The notes beneath the pieces were generated by a model, which made no database searches, was not told the origin of the DNA, and was given only the letters and a program-made list of their open reading frames with translations. DNA of 64,000 nt, taken from assembly GCA_020809705.1 (NCBI GenBank), contig CP085831.1:3162001-3226000 (forward strand), written 5' to 3'. The translations under genes were made by a program, and so were the position numbers. Origin of the DNA: Calonectria ilicicola (taxonomy: Eukaryota; Ascomycota; Sordariomycetes; Hypocreales; Nectriaceae). Below are positions 45,548 to 56,522 of the stretch, piece by piece (the stretch's first letter is position 1; the number at the start of each line of letters is the position of its first letter).

Positions 45548-47614
45548 CTAGTTTTTGGTGCCACCGACGGCATTTATTTCACATGTCTTATGAAATTTAA
45601 CCCAAAGCTTTGGTTGGCACCACATAATATAGAGACGACTCTCAGCGATGAAGTCCAAATCGTTGTTGATAAGCTCCAAATCGTACATCCAAAACATCTT
45701 TGCCAAGAGAAGACTCATCTCCATGTATGCAAAACTAGCAATTAAATTAGTAAGTGCTTCAGATAGAGTAAATCTAGCCATATTTGAATCATATGGCTTG
45801 AACTAGATGAGCAAGAAACACTACACTTCACGAGATCGGTAAACGTACTTTCTTCCGATACAGCCCCTAGGCCCCAAGGAGAATGGCTGGCTTACAACTT
45901 TTACATCTTGATTCTCCACATCCAACCATCTTTCAGGCTTAAATGTCATTGGCTCCCTAAAATTTGCCGGGTCATGAGTTACAGTCCACGGACTTGTAAA
46001 TATCTCAGCCTGGCGTCTTGTCAGCATCTTAACCAGACCACGACTAGCCTCGAGAGCCCTACTCCCGCAGGGACATGTCTCCCATGAAGATTAAACCCGG
46101 GAGAAATCTGTGGAAACGCCTGCGAACCGGGCGGGTAAAGCCGGAGTCCTTCGTTGATGACAGCCTGCAGAAACGGCAGCCTCTGAGTTGACTGCGCATC
46201 AATTTCTTGGTAAGAAGAAAATGCCGCCCTAATTTCCTTTTTCAATTTATTCATTGCATCATCGTTTTGAAGCAAGAAGCATGTTGCGACGAAAAAAGTC
46301 GACACCGTCTCTCCCCCAGCAACGCTACTCAGACCATGTCAGCAATGTTTTAAAATCGAAGTCGAAAAAAGACAATATGCGTAATTGCTTAATTTATTGC
46401 CCATACTTCCTTGAACGCCGTGTAGATGTCTTATAAAAAGGAACTATAGCCTTAGATAAAAGAGAGTTGGTTTAAGAAGGGTTCACTAACACGAGCGTAG
46501 ACACATGTGCTGCGGCTTCCTCTTTTTCGATAATGCCTTCGTGTACGTTTTGCACAAGCTCGGCAGTGAAATCTCTGGGTGATCCTTCTCTTTATAATGG
46601 TCTTACATGATCAATTAATACGCTTGTTAAAACACAATTCTTCAGGGGAAAGATAAGGACGTACCTATCTACCTGTTTTCGGCTGTGTTGAGAATTTCGG
46701 TTTTGTAAAACAAACACAGAAGGTATTATCTTCTTCAGGATTTTTGCAATGCCAAGTCGACTCATATTATCTATGAGACAGATGAAGAAAAGGTGCTCCT
46801 CAATCATTTCAGGCCAAAAGTGCGGTTTGCCTTTGGTGGGGTAGGAAAAGAATGTGTCAGTATTTCCGAATTCAAAAAAGTTGGCAAAGGTGTGGGATTA
46901 TCTTACCATCCTCTAATGCGTGAAAGGATTCTCCAAATGCCATCTCAGATAAAATGTCAAAAGCGACCATCTCGAACCATTTCGTCAAATTGATTCCATT
47001 TGAGTGAGATGGGGCTTTTTCGCCGATAATGGTAATGAATTGATCAATTTTGTTGATGACTACATGCTCTTGCTCGAGAAGAGAGCGCTAGGAGAAAGCT
47101 GAGGAAAGCATCCTCCGCATACCCGCATGCAGATCTGGGTTCCTTTCTGATCCTATACAGGAATGATCAAACCCGGCGCCAAATACATCATAAAATGAAG
47201 CCTTGATTGGTGCCGGCCGAGTTGCATTTGAGTGTCCATAGATGGCTTTCCAGGACTCAACCGAACCAAACGACAATTCATTTGGTGAGATGCGCACGAT
47301 AGGGCCTGCAATAAAAAGTTTAATATATCTTTTCAAGCTATGGTACTGAGAAAGGCATGTGAGGTTGGTGTAGGTTGCTAATACTCACCATATTTCTGGT
47401 GCATTTTATCAATTTCCAAATGGAAGTGGCCCATTATAGAATAGAAGAAACGCCAGAGCTGTTTCACAAGAGAATGTCAGCTATTGACATGAACGAACGA
47501 GCCTGGCCAATGATGAAGTTACATTGGATGAACGGCCAAACCAAGGGCCAGGGTACTCAGCCAGCGGGTGGAAATATAGATTATACACGAACATGAATGT
47601 TACGTATATAACCA
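45548..47614 (-). pseudogene. Cytochrome P450 (CYP65/isotrichodermin-hydroxylase-like) with nonsense codon
   Basis: Multi-exon P450 read on the minus strand: YNLYFHPLAEYPGPW (proline-rich hinge), then EIDKMHQKYG|PIVRISPNELSFG, then FSMRRMLSS-type helix C region, the LTKWFEMVAFDILSEMAFGE block, FTAELVQNVHEGI, the I-helix VAGGETVSTFF (AGGET), ExxR in NEGLRLYPP, PERWLD, and heme loop FSLGPRGCIGR with the Cys ligand. Introns join VPAG|AEIFTSPW and GR|NFAYMEM. A TAG at 47090-47088 follows LSSAFS, where relatives have Gln (AFSQRSLLEQE), and the frame continues normally. A second TAG may interrupt the N-terminal anchor at 47618-47616, just upstream of the hinge. CYP65-type enzymes oxidise sesquiterpenes, in keeping with the neighbouring terpene synthase. 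Confidence 0.82.
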
Positions 47615-49341
47615 GCTACATCATGTTAATAACTGTGAAAGCTTCTCAACATTGCACCATACGTACCAAGCCCAGTATGGCCTGCCAGCCAATACAGCTG
47701 ATCCATGCGTAGGGCTGTGCGGGATAAACGTTGGAAAGCTCTAGATCCATTGTTCACTTTCCATAAATACTTCCTTCTATGCGATAGATAATAAAAAATA
47801 GGCAACGGAGAGTGCGACGGAAAATGCGGAGAGGTAGCGTCCAAGTTCAATTCATTGCTTTCGTTGCCTCGCTCACCTTAGGAGGTAAATATGGTGAGGC
47901 CAGCATGCACTAAAGGATACAACAAATTAAGCGATTCATGCAAAGGCCATTATGTTCTTGTGCCGACCCCCATGACAAATCAAGGATGCCAACGGACCTA
48001 ATCAGTATTAGACGGACCGGTCCCAACGCCACTCCAGCTGAATTAGCATCACGCTGAGACAAAAACTGGGCGGCAGGCAACTCGCTTACATAGTAGACGT
48101 GCCTGTATCGTCTCCTCCTTGGTACGGCGGCCGCTCGCTCTAATGCGATGGGATTGTCTGGATGCTCCATCAGTCTCAATGCCGCGATGTTTTGTGCCCA
48201 TCCACAATTTCCGCTTGTGGAATGGGCTCGACGTGCCGCCGCGCCTTCTGGGTACCTGCGAAACGGCCCGCGCGTTAGCCAGCTTAATCCTGCCGCCGAT
48301 GGTGGCTCATCGGTGTATGAATGGCAGCGCTAGCTTATTATTTAGTCTATTACAGCGGGAGGAGCGCTTGGCTGCGGTCCAGCTGACTCGCTAGCGTGCT
48401 TCACGAGCAAAACTTCACCATCGCACTTTTTGGTGGTGCATCTGGTTTTTGAGTTAATCGAGTTTCCTGGGATTAAAATGGGTTTTTTTTGCGTTGATGC
48501 TACCGGCGTAAACAAACTCTGGACCATTTAGGTTGAAGGCTTGGCAGTATGTGTAGTCAAGTCAGCGCCCATATTAGGAGATATGCCTACGCATGCCTGT
48601 CAGCTTTTACCGTTGCACGACATCAATCATTTTTTTTTATCTAAGAAATACATCCCATTTAATTAGCATATCCAAATCGGGGATCCGAATTGTCTTGCTA
48701 ATAGGGAATCTTTTATTGTCTACATGATCCTATCCCATGAGATAGCCCACTTTCCACGAGGCGTTCGCGTGTTCAATGTTTCCCGTGCTATCATAGCGCA
48801 CGCTCCACCTTACATGATCATAAGTCAGCCTCTAGTGAAGCCAGCCCACCTGGATTTTCCAAGGGTTCGAATACGTTTGGCTTCATGCTAAACTGAATGC
48901 AGTGTGACCTAAGGAACCTGGTCCCTTTGGATTCGGTTTGTCGTCGCCCTTTTCAAACACCCTTTCTCATTTCTAACTGTTAAACTAAGCCACATCTCCC
49001 GATAATCCGAACATTTCATTTTCAGCTAATGCATAGTTCGTATATGTGAATACATGATTCATGACTAGAGGCTGTCATGAATCCGATTGGTTCTACTACA
49101 TCATTTGCCTTCGGCTGAAGCGGGATTGATCAGTTATGCTGTGTCTCGAGAAGGAATAGGTAATTAGTTCCAGGCCGTTTCCCAGCCAGATACCATGAGT
49201 GGGTAAGTGGAGCGCTACCCTTTTCAACTATTAAAGGTTCCAATTGCCTGGTCACAACTGTTCAATTTTTTCACTCAATTCTAATGGGGATTGTTGATCC
49301 AGGGACTAATATTTCATTTAATAATAATTTGTCCTGCAGAA
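47615..49341. other. Shared upstream region of P450 and terpene synthase
   Basis: 1.7-kb bidirectional spacer between the two divergent terpenoid genes; it may contain the degraded N-terminal P450 exon (47620-47750) and the first terpene-synthase exon. A GC-rich island sits at 48100-48300. No other gene seen. Confidence 0.4.
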
Positions 49342-50596
49342 ATGTTGTTGCAAAAGTCTGAAGACTTGCTTGAATCTAGCTTGCCAGTCTACACAAACGA
49401 CCTAAAGCTTAAGAAGGGAACGAGAACGTGGAAGGTTCCACAGTCTCAGTGGAACCCGGCTGTCCATCCATCAATCGCTCGCGTTACTTAAGAAGTCAAT
49501 TCGTGGTTTTTGGACAACTGGCTATTCCCTAGCGATGAAGCCAGGCACCGGTTTGTCGCAGCAGGATTCGCAAGAGTTACCTGCATGTATTTTCCCTTGG
49601 CTCGGGATGACCGCATTCATTTTGCTTGTTGCCTATTGGCCATTCTCTTTTTAATTGATGGTGGGTAATGGAGTTGAGTATCTGGTCATAAAATTAAATC
49701 ATCAGGTTGATGAAGTATACATGGCTGACCACTCACCATGTGTTAAAGACCTGCTCGAAGATATGTCATTAAACGATTGTGCGGCTTACAACGAAAGATT
49801 GATGCCGTTGGCACGTGGAGAGGAGCTACCAGACCGTATGTTGTGTCATAACGACCAAGGCTTTTAATTGCATTGCAGCGGTCTCCATTTTTTGGTCAAA
49901 TCCTCTTACTGATGTTCAACGAACAGGCAGCATCCCGGTCGAGAGTATGTTTTATGACCTGTGGGAAAGCATGCGTGAAAAGGATAAAACTCTTGCAGAC
50001 GAAATCCTTGAACCAACCTTCATTTTCATGCGCGCACAGACGGAAAAGACACGCACAAATATTACAGAATTTGGTCAGTACTTGACATATAGGGAAAGGG
50101 ATGTTGGCAAAGCGTGAGTAACCACAACCACTACACAAAACCATGTGTATGGGCTGGAAAGCTAAATACTAGCCGGTGTAGGCTACTATCAGCATTGATG
50201 AGATTTGTTATGAATCTTCATTTTAATGAGGAGGAGCTCAGTGACATGAAAGCAATAGAAATGAATTGCGCCAAACACATATCGATAGTCAATGATATTT
50301 ACAGCTGGGAGAAAGAATTTCAGCAATCTCAGATTGCTACACAGGAGGGTTCTCTCCTTTGTTCGGGTGTCAAGGTGTTTGCTGAGAGCACAGGCCCAGA
50401 CATTGAAGCCTCAAAGATGTGTCTTTGGACCATGGTGCGTGAATGGGAATTGAAACATGAGAGTTTGTGTATGGAACTCTTCACCGTTGAGAAATCCTTA
50501 GAGAAAAAAAGTCTCTATGTGCGAGGTCTCGAGCATCAGATGAGCGGAAATGAGGCGTGGAGCAGAACAACACCGAGATATCACCAGATTGATTAG
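49342..50596 (+). pseudogene. Sesquiterpene synthase (aristolochene-synthase-like) with in-frame TAA
   Basis: Exons 49342-49660, 49749-49835, 49927-50113 and 50182-50596 total 335 coding positions. All introns have matching phases. A TAA at codon 50 (49489-49491) separates HPSIARVT from EVNSWFLDNWLFPSD; relatives have Lys or Gln there. Beyond it are the complete class I signatures: LARDDRIHFAC, the metal-binding DDLLE (residues 106-110, split by intron 1), RSIPVESMFYDLWESM, YRERDVGKA and the second motif NDIYSWEKE (Asn235, Ser239, Glu243). So a full cyclase that turns farnesyl diphosphate into a bicyclic sesquiterpene is disabled by one codon. A short upstream exon is possible, since TGCAG directly precedes the ATG. 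Partner of the divergent P450. Confidence 0.88.
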
Positions 50597-51281
50597 AAGA
50601 AAATGATAGTCAAGGAAATTTTGTATATCTTATTTGAAAGGAGTATCAATACCCACAGGTGATGGGATAAAACCCGGCTGAAACAAATTACGATTGTGAA
50701 TATCTCCGCACGCAACTCACCACATTGTTTACTAATATAATTATAAATTATTAAACCCTATTTGTATTAAAAGCTGCCTACTTGGGCGGGACTCTTGCAT
50801 TTAAAACAGGAAGAATAATGCCATTTCTTTGTCTCAATGCATCGACTAGATGAGTAATAAGGTCACATGTGACTTTCTTGGAATGCTTCGTCTTTGGGCC
50901 ATACCTCTTTGTAAAATTTATTCAACGCACAAAAAACACTTAATTGGCTATTTTGGGCACAAAGATATGTCGAGAACATCCATAGGGTGAATGTCATTTG
51001 AGGATGAGTGCGGATTGAACGAGGCTTACAGTAACGTGAACCCGAAAATGAACACAGAGAAGACACTTCTTTGTTTTGCTGTTCTGTAATTTCAAACATG
51101 ATATTTAAGGTCGAGTTGATTGTATCTTGGTCGGGTGAATCATATGGCCAAACTTAGTTGTACCTGCCACCGTTGTGGCTTTGGAGCTTCCTCTTGGTCG
51201 AGCCCACGATTTACCAAAATTTAAGATCGACTGTCTGCCAATATTTTATGACGACATTCAACAGATTTCAGCACAACCAGG
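50597..51281. other. Spacer
   Basis: Downstream of the terpene synthase. No domain-bearing frame. A tiny plus-strand frame at 51144 has a CTCHRC motif but ends after 26 codons. Confidence 0.3.
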
Positions 51282-51727
51282 ATGGCTTCTGAATACTCCC
51301 TCTCTCTATTGTTAGTGACCGCTCTTCGGTCGTTACAAATCGCAACAAATGCGGCAAAACGACTGTTGCGAGGGAAAGTCGTGAGTTTATTAGATGAATT
51401 CTGCTCAAACCCGATAATTTCTACTGACTTCATCTTAAATAGCCTTTGGAAGATATCGAACAATACACCCTAGAGCACGATTGCCGCTCAAGTATGGTCC
51501 TGTAGATGATCTCAGTAGTCGAGAACCTTGGAGTGGTAAGGTCGCAAGACAAGTCATCATACCCTGAGATATTCACAGACTTTCAAACCTTGAAAATCCA
51601 ACGGAATGAACTCGTGCATCACCATGGGTATGGCATCAAAATTATGGAATGGTCGGAAGTGATGCATACAATACAAACAATATATCCTAAACTTGAGAGC
51701 GCGTTAAACGACGTTATCTATCACTAG
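51282..51727 (+). CDS. Short HEPN-like protein, frame interrupted by one TAG
   Basis: ATG 51282, exon 51282-51380, a 62-nt intron (gtgagt...aatag) and exon 51443-51727 give a continuous frame of 126 residues except for a TAG at 51503-51505 (after SSMVL, before MISVVENLG). The second exon ends in LKIQRNELVHHHGYG and a helical tail (WSEVMHTIQTIYPKLESALN). The RNxxxH motif (RNELVH) inside a helix is the catalytic signature of HEPN domains, which act as RNases or as fold partners in stress and defence systems. A 27-nt frame-preserving GT-AG segment (51493-51519) would remove the stop but is shorter than usual fungal introns. It may therefore be a pseudogene. HEPN assignment rests on the motif alone. 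Confidence 0.4.
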
Positions 51728-52392
51728 CTATAGAGGCCACAGGGTTACATTTGGAAGCTCTTGTCTTGTCAATTGAAGGGTCTATCTAGGTCTCTTATAG
51801 CTGCTGTTGTGACTAGCTGTTCCGGTCGGCCGAGGGGAGTTTCTTTTAGGTTGAGGCTATCCAAAGCTAGCTACGGTGACCACCGCATACAGATGTTGCT
51901 TACAGCCGCGTTGGGATAGGTCTGTAGTAGCTAGATCCTTCATCTAGGCATTTATCCTGATTTGTATGACTATTTGGGGCCGGTTGCGGCAAGAGCTATC
52001 TAGCTGTTACTATAAGTACTGGACTGTGCCGTCGAGGGCATCGAGGCTTTGTAGTCAAGGTCCGGCCGGGCCCTAAGAGGCCCGGCTGCTAGGCTAGGCT
52101 GTTGAGACCATCTTGTGAGTGTGACATTATCTCATTGATCGCAGATAATCAAGAAATTTTGCAAGCTTCTTGACTTGACCTTGCTGGATAGCTAGATTTT
52201 GTATAGGTAAAGAAAAAAAAACAACGGGATAATCCAGAAATTGTTGTGTAGGGTAGCGATGCTGACTGATAGAGAGGTGGGGGTTGGAAACCACCAAACC
52301 AATGAACGCGACGTATGCTGACGCGATTTCGGTTAACGATCAACTCGCGGTGAGCGATTCCAAAGTGATGTAGTCATCCTCTAGTTCTAGAA
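51728..52392. other. Spacer with palindromic GC-rich segment
   Basis: 51780-52110 has an irregular composition with many TAGCT/AGCTAG words and a strong hairpin at 52065-52086. It looks like a decayed repeat; no gene. Confidence 0.35.
52065..52086. repeat. GC-rich inverted repeat
   Basis: GCCGGGCC (52065-52072), loop CTAAGA, GGCCCGGC (52079-52086): a perfect 8-bp stem with a 6-base loop. Confidence 0.7.
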
Positions 52393-53644
52393 ATGGTCGT
52401 AATAACAACAGAAAGTGCGTCAATTTTATCTCTGCCTTTGGAAATACACCTCGAAATCCTCGCGTTACTTCCTGACCCGCGCACATTGGCATCCGCTGCC
52501 CTGTCGTGCCGCCATCTGTACGCGGCCTTCAAACGAAGCCAGGATGACCTGGTCAGAACCGCACTGATCAGGTGCATTGGCACCGAGACACTTCCCGAGG
52601 CCACTGTCGTTCATAGGTGCAAGCCTCCGGAGCTTGTTCGCCTTTTTCGTGAAAGAACATACTCGAGTAGCGTTAGTAAGAGCATTGATGATTACGCCTT
52701 GGAGTTTGTCTCGCAGCTGCGGCGACCTGCCGTTGCTTCTACTACCTGGACACTGGGAGAAGCCATCCAAATAAGCGATTTTCATTGCAGCACTATCTAT
52801 AACCTCGTGACGAGATTTATCCATTTTTGCTCGCAATCCCCTCATGCCCAGTTAAGAGACAGTTTCGCCGTTTTGCCTACAACTCAGGGAGAAACGGGCA
52901 GGATTATCAGAGCTTTATATAGATTTGAGCTATTCACAAAGCTTTATGGCTGCTTCCATAACAGGCCAGTGTCTCTTTTCGACTGCGCTCCGGGTTTCTT
53001 CCTCAAGTTTGCACCCTGGGAGCACACTCAGCTGGGGTGCATCCATGACTTTCTTGGTTGTCTACTAGCCCCCAGTAGGTTCAATGCTGATATTAGTAGG
53101 CCTAAACTTGATGCTGATTTGATTTGTAGTCTTCAATACAGTAGCAAAAGCGGACAACACATGGTCATGTCATCACAATGTTCCCCGCGATGTAAATTTC
53201 CATGACGCCTATGTGCAGCACTTGCTATCAATGGGCCTTGGATGGATTGATAAATTAACCACGATGCGTTCGGTTGATCAATTTAGCAGTGTTTTGCTAG
53301 TCGATTCCCAGCCCCCAAGATGGAATCATTTCTTTTTGGAATATGCCCTTCGAGACCTGCTCGATGAAAACTACAACCCTGATTTTGAGCAATTGGCGGC
53401 ATTTGAGGATTCCAAGCCATTCTTTGATGACAAAGATCCCGGTTCGGAGTCAATATGGGCAGTGTCACGGTCTGAGTCATCACTGGCCGTGTACTCTGCC
53501 AGAAACTGGCAGTATCGTCGATGGGGATATGCTCTTTGGGATCTTGAACGGCTTCAACTTTTAGGGACGCTGGACTGGCCCTGGAGGCCTACTTCCGAGC
53601 CAGAGAAATTTCCAGAAGATATAACTTTGGAAGATGAAGAATAA
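52393..53644 (+). CDS. F-box-like protein (two exons)
   Basis: Exons 52393-53074 and 53142-53644 (67-nt intron, gtaggt donor) give 394 residues; the intron removes an otherwise frame-breaking segment and joins CLLAP to IAKADNTW. Residues 11-46 (ILSLPLEIHLEILALLPDPR, LSCRHLYAAF) form an F-box-like helix bundle. The rest is a helical body with DFHCSTIYNLVTRFIHF and RALYRFELFTKLYGCF, typical of fungal F-box proteins without clear LRRs; the last part is acidic (EDITLEDEE). Probably an SCF adaptor with an unknown target. Intact. Confidence 0.72.
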
Positions 53645-54766
53645 TCGCACATACATCAGGACTGGGACACTCATAAGTTCAGAGTGAAGGCAGACGAGCA
53701 GTCTCATTACTAGTTAAATTTTACGATACTAGCCAAAACCGGCTTGTGTTAAACGTTAAATTAGCCTTTATATACTTCTTTAGCCATTGCATATTTGCAA
53801 AACTTCTTGATTGTTGTAGCTTTCTGTGCAGTTGCGATGAGGCGCAAGGTGGTGGGTGACATGGCTTCATCATGGATTGAACCGTGGGAGATTCATTTTT
53901 TCCCCAAAAAGACTGTTAATAGCCTGTTTATTTTCAAGTAATCTCACACTGAAGTGTGCACACAATTGATATTTCCCAGTAGCAGCGAGTGTGCGTCGAA
54001 TGATTAGGCCATTTTGAACACTCCATGACATCTCTCGTGCAAATGATGGACGTAATCCAAGACTGAAAAATAATTTCATGTGTTGAATTAAATAAATTGG
54101 AAGTGTATACGGCCAGATCTAGAGTTGCTCCTAGGATTTCCGTTGAACAACTCTCACATCCCTGCAGCGGGATCAGAAATTAGTTGTCTGGTGGACACAT
54201 GGCGTCTGTCATACACTGATGACGGACGAGCCAGGTTTTAGGCTGAAAGGTAACCTGATCTTGTACTAAATTGCAGACTTAGTGGAATCGACACCTTAGA
54301 CAATTTTATATTTTGTAGAAGGAACCAATGTGCAATTCCGTGTGATCATTTTGAAGTTGCAAAGTGGAAAGATAGCCACCATCCAACAAGCGAAACTGGG
54401 TCTTCGTACGATGCAACCCCGGTCAATTGCCTACCTATGAATTTTCTTAACTGAAAATGGAGATGAGAATGAAAAATTCTTTTTCTAGATGAAAATGGTG
54501 CATGGCTCTGTCGGGGGCCTCAGCCATCAATGCGCTGCTGTGCTGTGCGTCTTGGTGGCTGTGCTGTGCACGCCTTGGTGGCTGTGCTGAGACCCTGGCG
54601 AGGTTGCTGTCGGAAATTTCAAAGTTCAACCAGGAGATTTGATATATAAAAGGGAAACCTTTCATTTTATAACCAAATAAATATTTTATCCAAGAGAGAG
54701 ATCTTCTTTGCTGAATTACCATTGCGTATCTCTTCTGTCTATAAAATCACAAACACTCACGCCACA
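53645..54766. other. Intergenic spacer
   Basis: No gene supported. Contains a short Ala/Leu-coding GCTGTGCT-rich patch at 54530-54600. The right end is the promoter of the gene at 54767. Confidence 0.35.
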
Positions 54767-56015
54767 ATGCGTCACGTTGATTCTCGATCTTACAAGCAAT
54801 ACTTTCTTGCTGAAAACGAAGATTCATTCTCTCAAGAATCTCTTGAGGGAGTCATCTCGTTTCAGCCGCCATCTGAAATCCCATTGGGACAGCAGATTCG
54901 GAGACACGATCCAGTCTTCTCCACGACAATGAAACAAGGATTGACACAGGCGAGGCCGAACCCCTGTGGAGATTGCGGGGCTTCTCAAGAAGACTCTTGT
55001 TGGAATATTCAAATTTGCCAGCATAGTGAGTCTGCATATTGTGGCTTGACCTCTGAGGGTAAAGCGGACTGGCTTCAAGCAAGACTAGAAAAAGCCACCC
55101 TTGACCATGAGCCCCAAGCGAGTGTTTCAAAGGATGCAACGTCGTCCAATCATCAAACTGGCAGCAACGACCTGGATTATAATGGAGAAGTCGCTGGGAA
55201 TGGCCCAGTTGCCTCCGAGTTCAGTGAGTCTCAGTCGAATTGGCACGATAGCGAATGCTCGGATTTGACTGCACCATTGGTCAAAGCCGGATTGGACAAG
55301 TTCTTTTCATGGGTTTCGGAAACCCAGCCACCTGGTATATTAATTGAAGAACATCCTATGTCATTGAATCTGTTAAATAACACGTTCAGGATGCCCATCG
55401 GTCGAATACAACGCGGGCTCGGGCACCGAAAACACTCTTGTCCTTTCATCCCAGCCGAGAGATAGAATGCGACTCGTTTGTCCTTTTTATATCAAAAATA
55501 GAGAGAAGTACCATTCTTGCATTGAAACCAATAAAGCCTTTGATATCAAAGATTTAGTGGAGCATCTTCATTTGGTTCATCGTCGCCCATTCTACTGTCC
55601 AGTCTGTGGCAATCTATACGCGACAGCCGCCGATCGAGACAATCATATTATGTTGCGATCCTGCCAAATGGTTAAATTACCAGAAATTGACGGCGTCTCA
55701 TTTAGCCAATTTGAACAAATATCAGACACTCTGACCCCTCAGCAAGCAAAACAATTCCAATGGTACCTCATTTGGGATATATTGTTCACCGACCAGATGC
55801 AACCTCAACGTATGTACCTCGATAAGAAACGCGAGAGGGTTGCATATGAGTTTCGAAACTATTGGTGCCAAAATGGGGTCAAAGTTGTGCAGGACTTCTT
55901 TAGCCGCACCGCCTCACATACATATCTAACATACGGAACGGCGTTGGATAGATTATGTGATTTGGTTCGTGATGATGTTATGGATATCATTCTCTATAGA
56001 TTTGAGGAAGAGTGA
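54767..56015 (+). CDS. CPFYK-type zinc-finger protein, full length
   Basis: Exons 54767-55334 and 55390-56015 (55-nt intron) give 397 residues; the intron is inferred because the C-terminal frame opens only after the acceptor at 55388-55389, yielding QPPG|CPSVEYNAGSGTENT. The N-terminal 190 residues are hydrophilic and Ser/Gln-rich, with CGDCG and a possible extra metal site. The core is LVCPFYIKNREKYHSC ... LVEHLHLVHRR, followed by the second finger FYCPVCGNLYATAADRDNH, then the conserved helix QFQWYLIWDILF. The C-terminus is mostly helical. Family role unknown, likely nuclear. Together with three other members in this window it makes a local expansion. Confidence 0.75.
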
Positions 56016-56522
56016 ATGGGGATTGAGTCTGAGAGTTATAGATGGGGATGCTTGGAGTAGTGGGATATATAGGAAGATGGGGAAATACGGTAACTTTGTT
56101 GAGGATACACAGATTATAGACAATTGAAATTTTCAGCGGTGCAATTTAGCTATGCGAAGAACAAGAACTCAATTCCAAGCGTTCCAGAACGAAAGGACCA
56201 AAAAGATGTATTAGGCAAACCAAAATCCAGCTTGGTGTTAAATCGATGCCGCAATGAATATTGTAGTCTCCCACTAAAAGTCTTGATTTTCGTACGACAG
56301 AAAGGGTATGGGCTGCCACATTGCCGTCGCATCTAGCAGGCAAGAACAGTCGGACGGCTCCTGAGACGACTAGGTCGAGCTACCTCGCATAGTGGATTTC
56401 CAACCGAAATCACATAGTCTTGATTTGGTATCCGCCAGGTATCCTGAGATGGTTAGACTTCAGCAGGATGATTGTCTCAGAGGCTGGGGTACTCACAAAG
56501 GGTTGGATTAAATGGAAATTTA
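56016..56522. other. Spacer between convergent zinc-finger genes
   Basis: 3' ends of two convergent genes. Nothing further recognised. Confidence 0.35.

Noticed and set aside
7341..50596. Reassigned stop codon or programmed read-through as a common explanation
   Set aside because: TAG, TGA and TAA all occur as internal stops and intact genes also end with all three, so one recoded codon cannot explain them; no TGA-CTA read-through context was seen.
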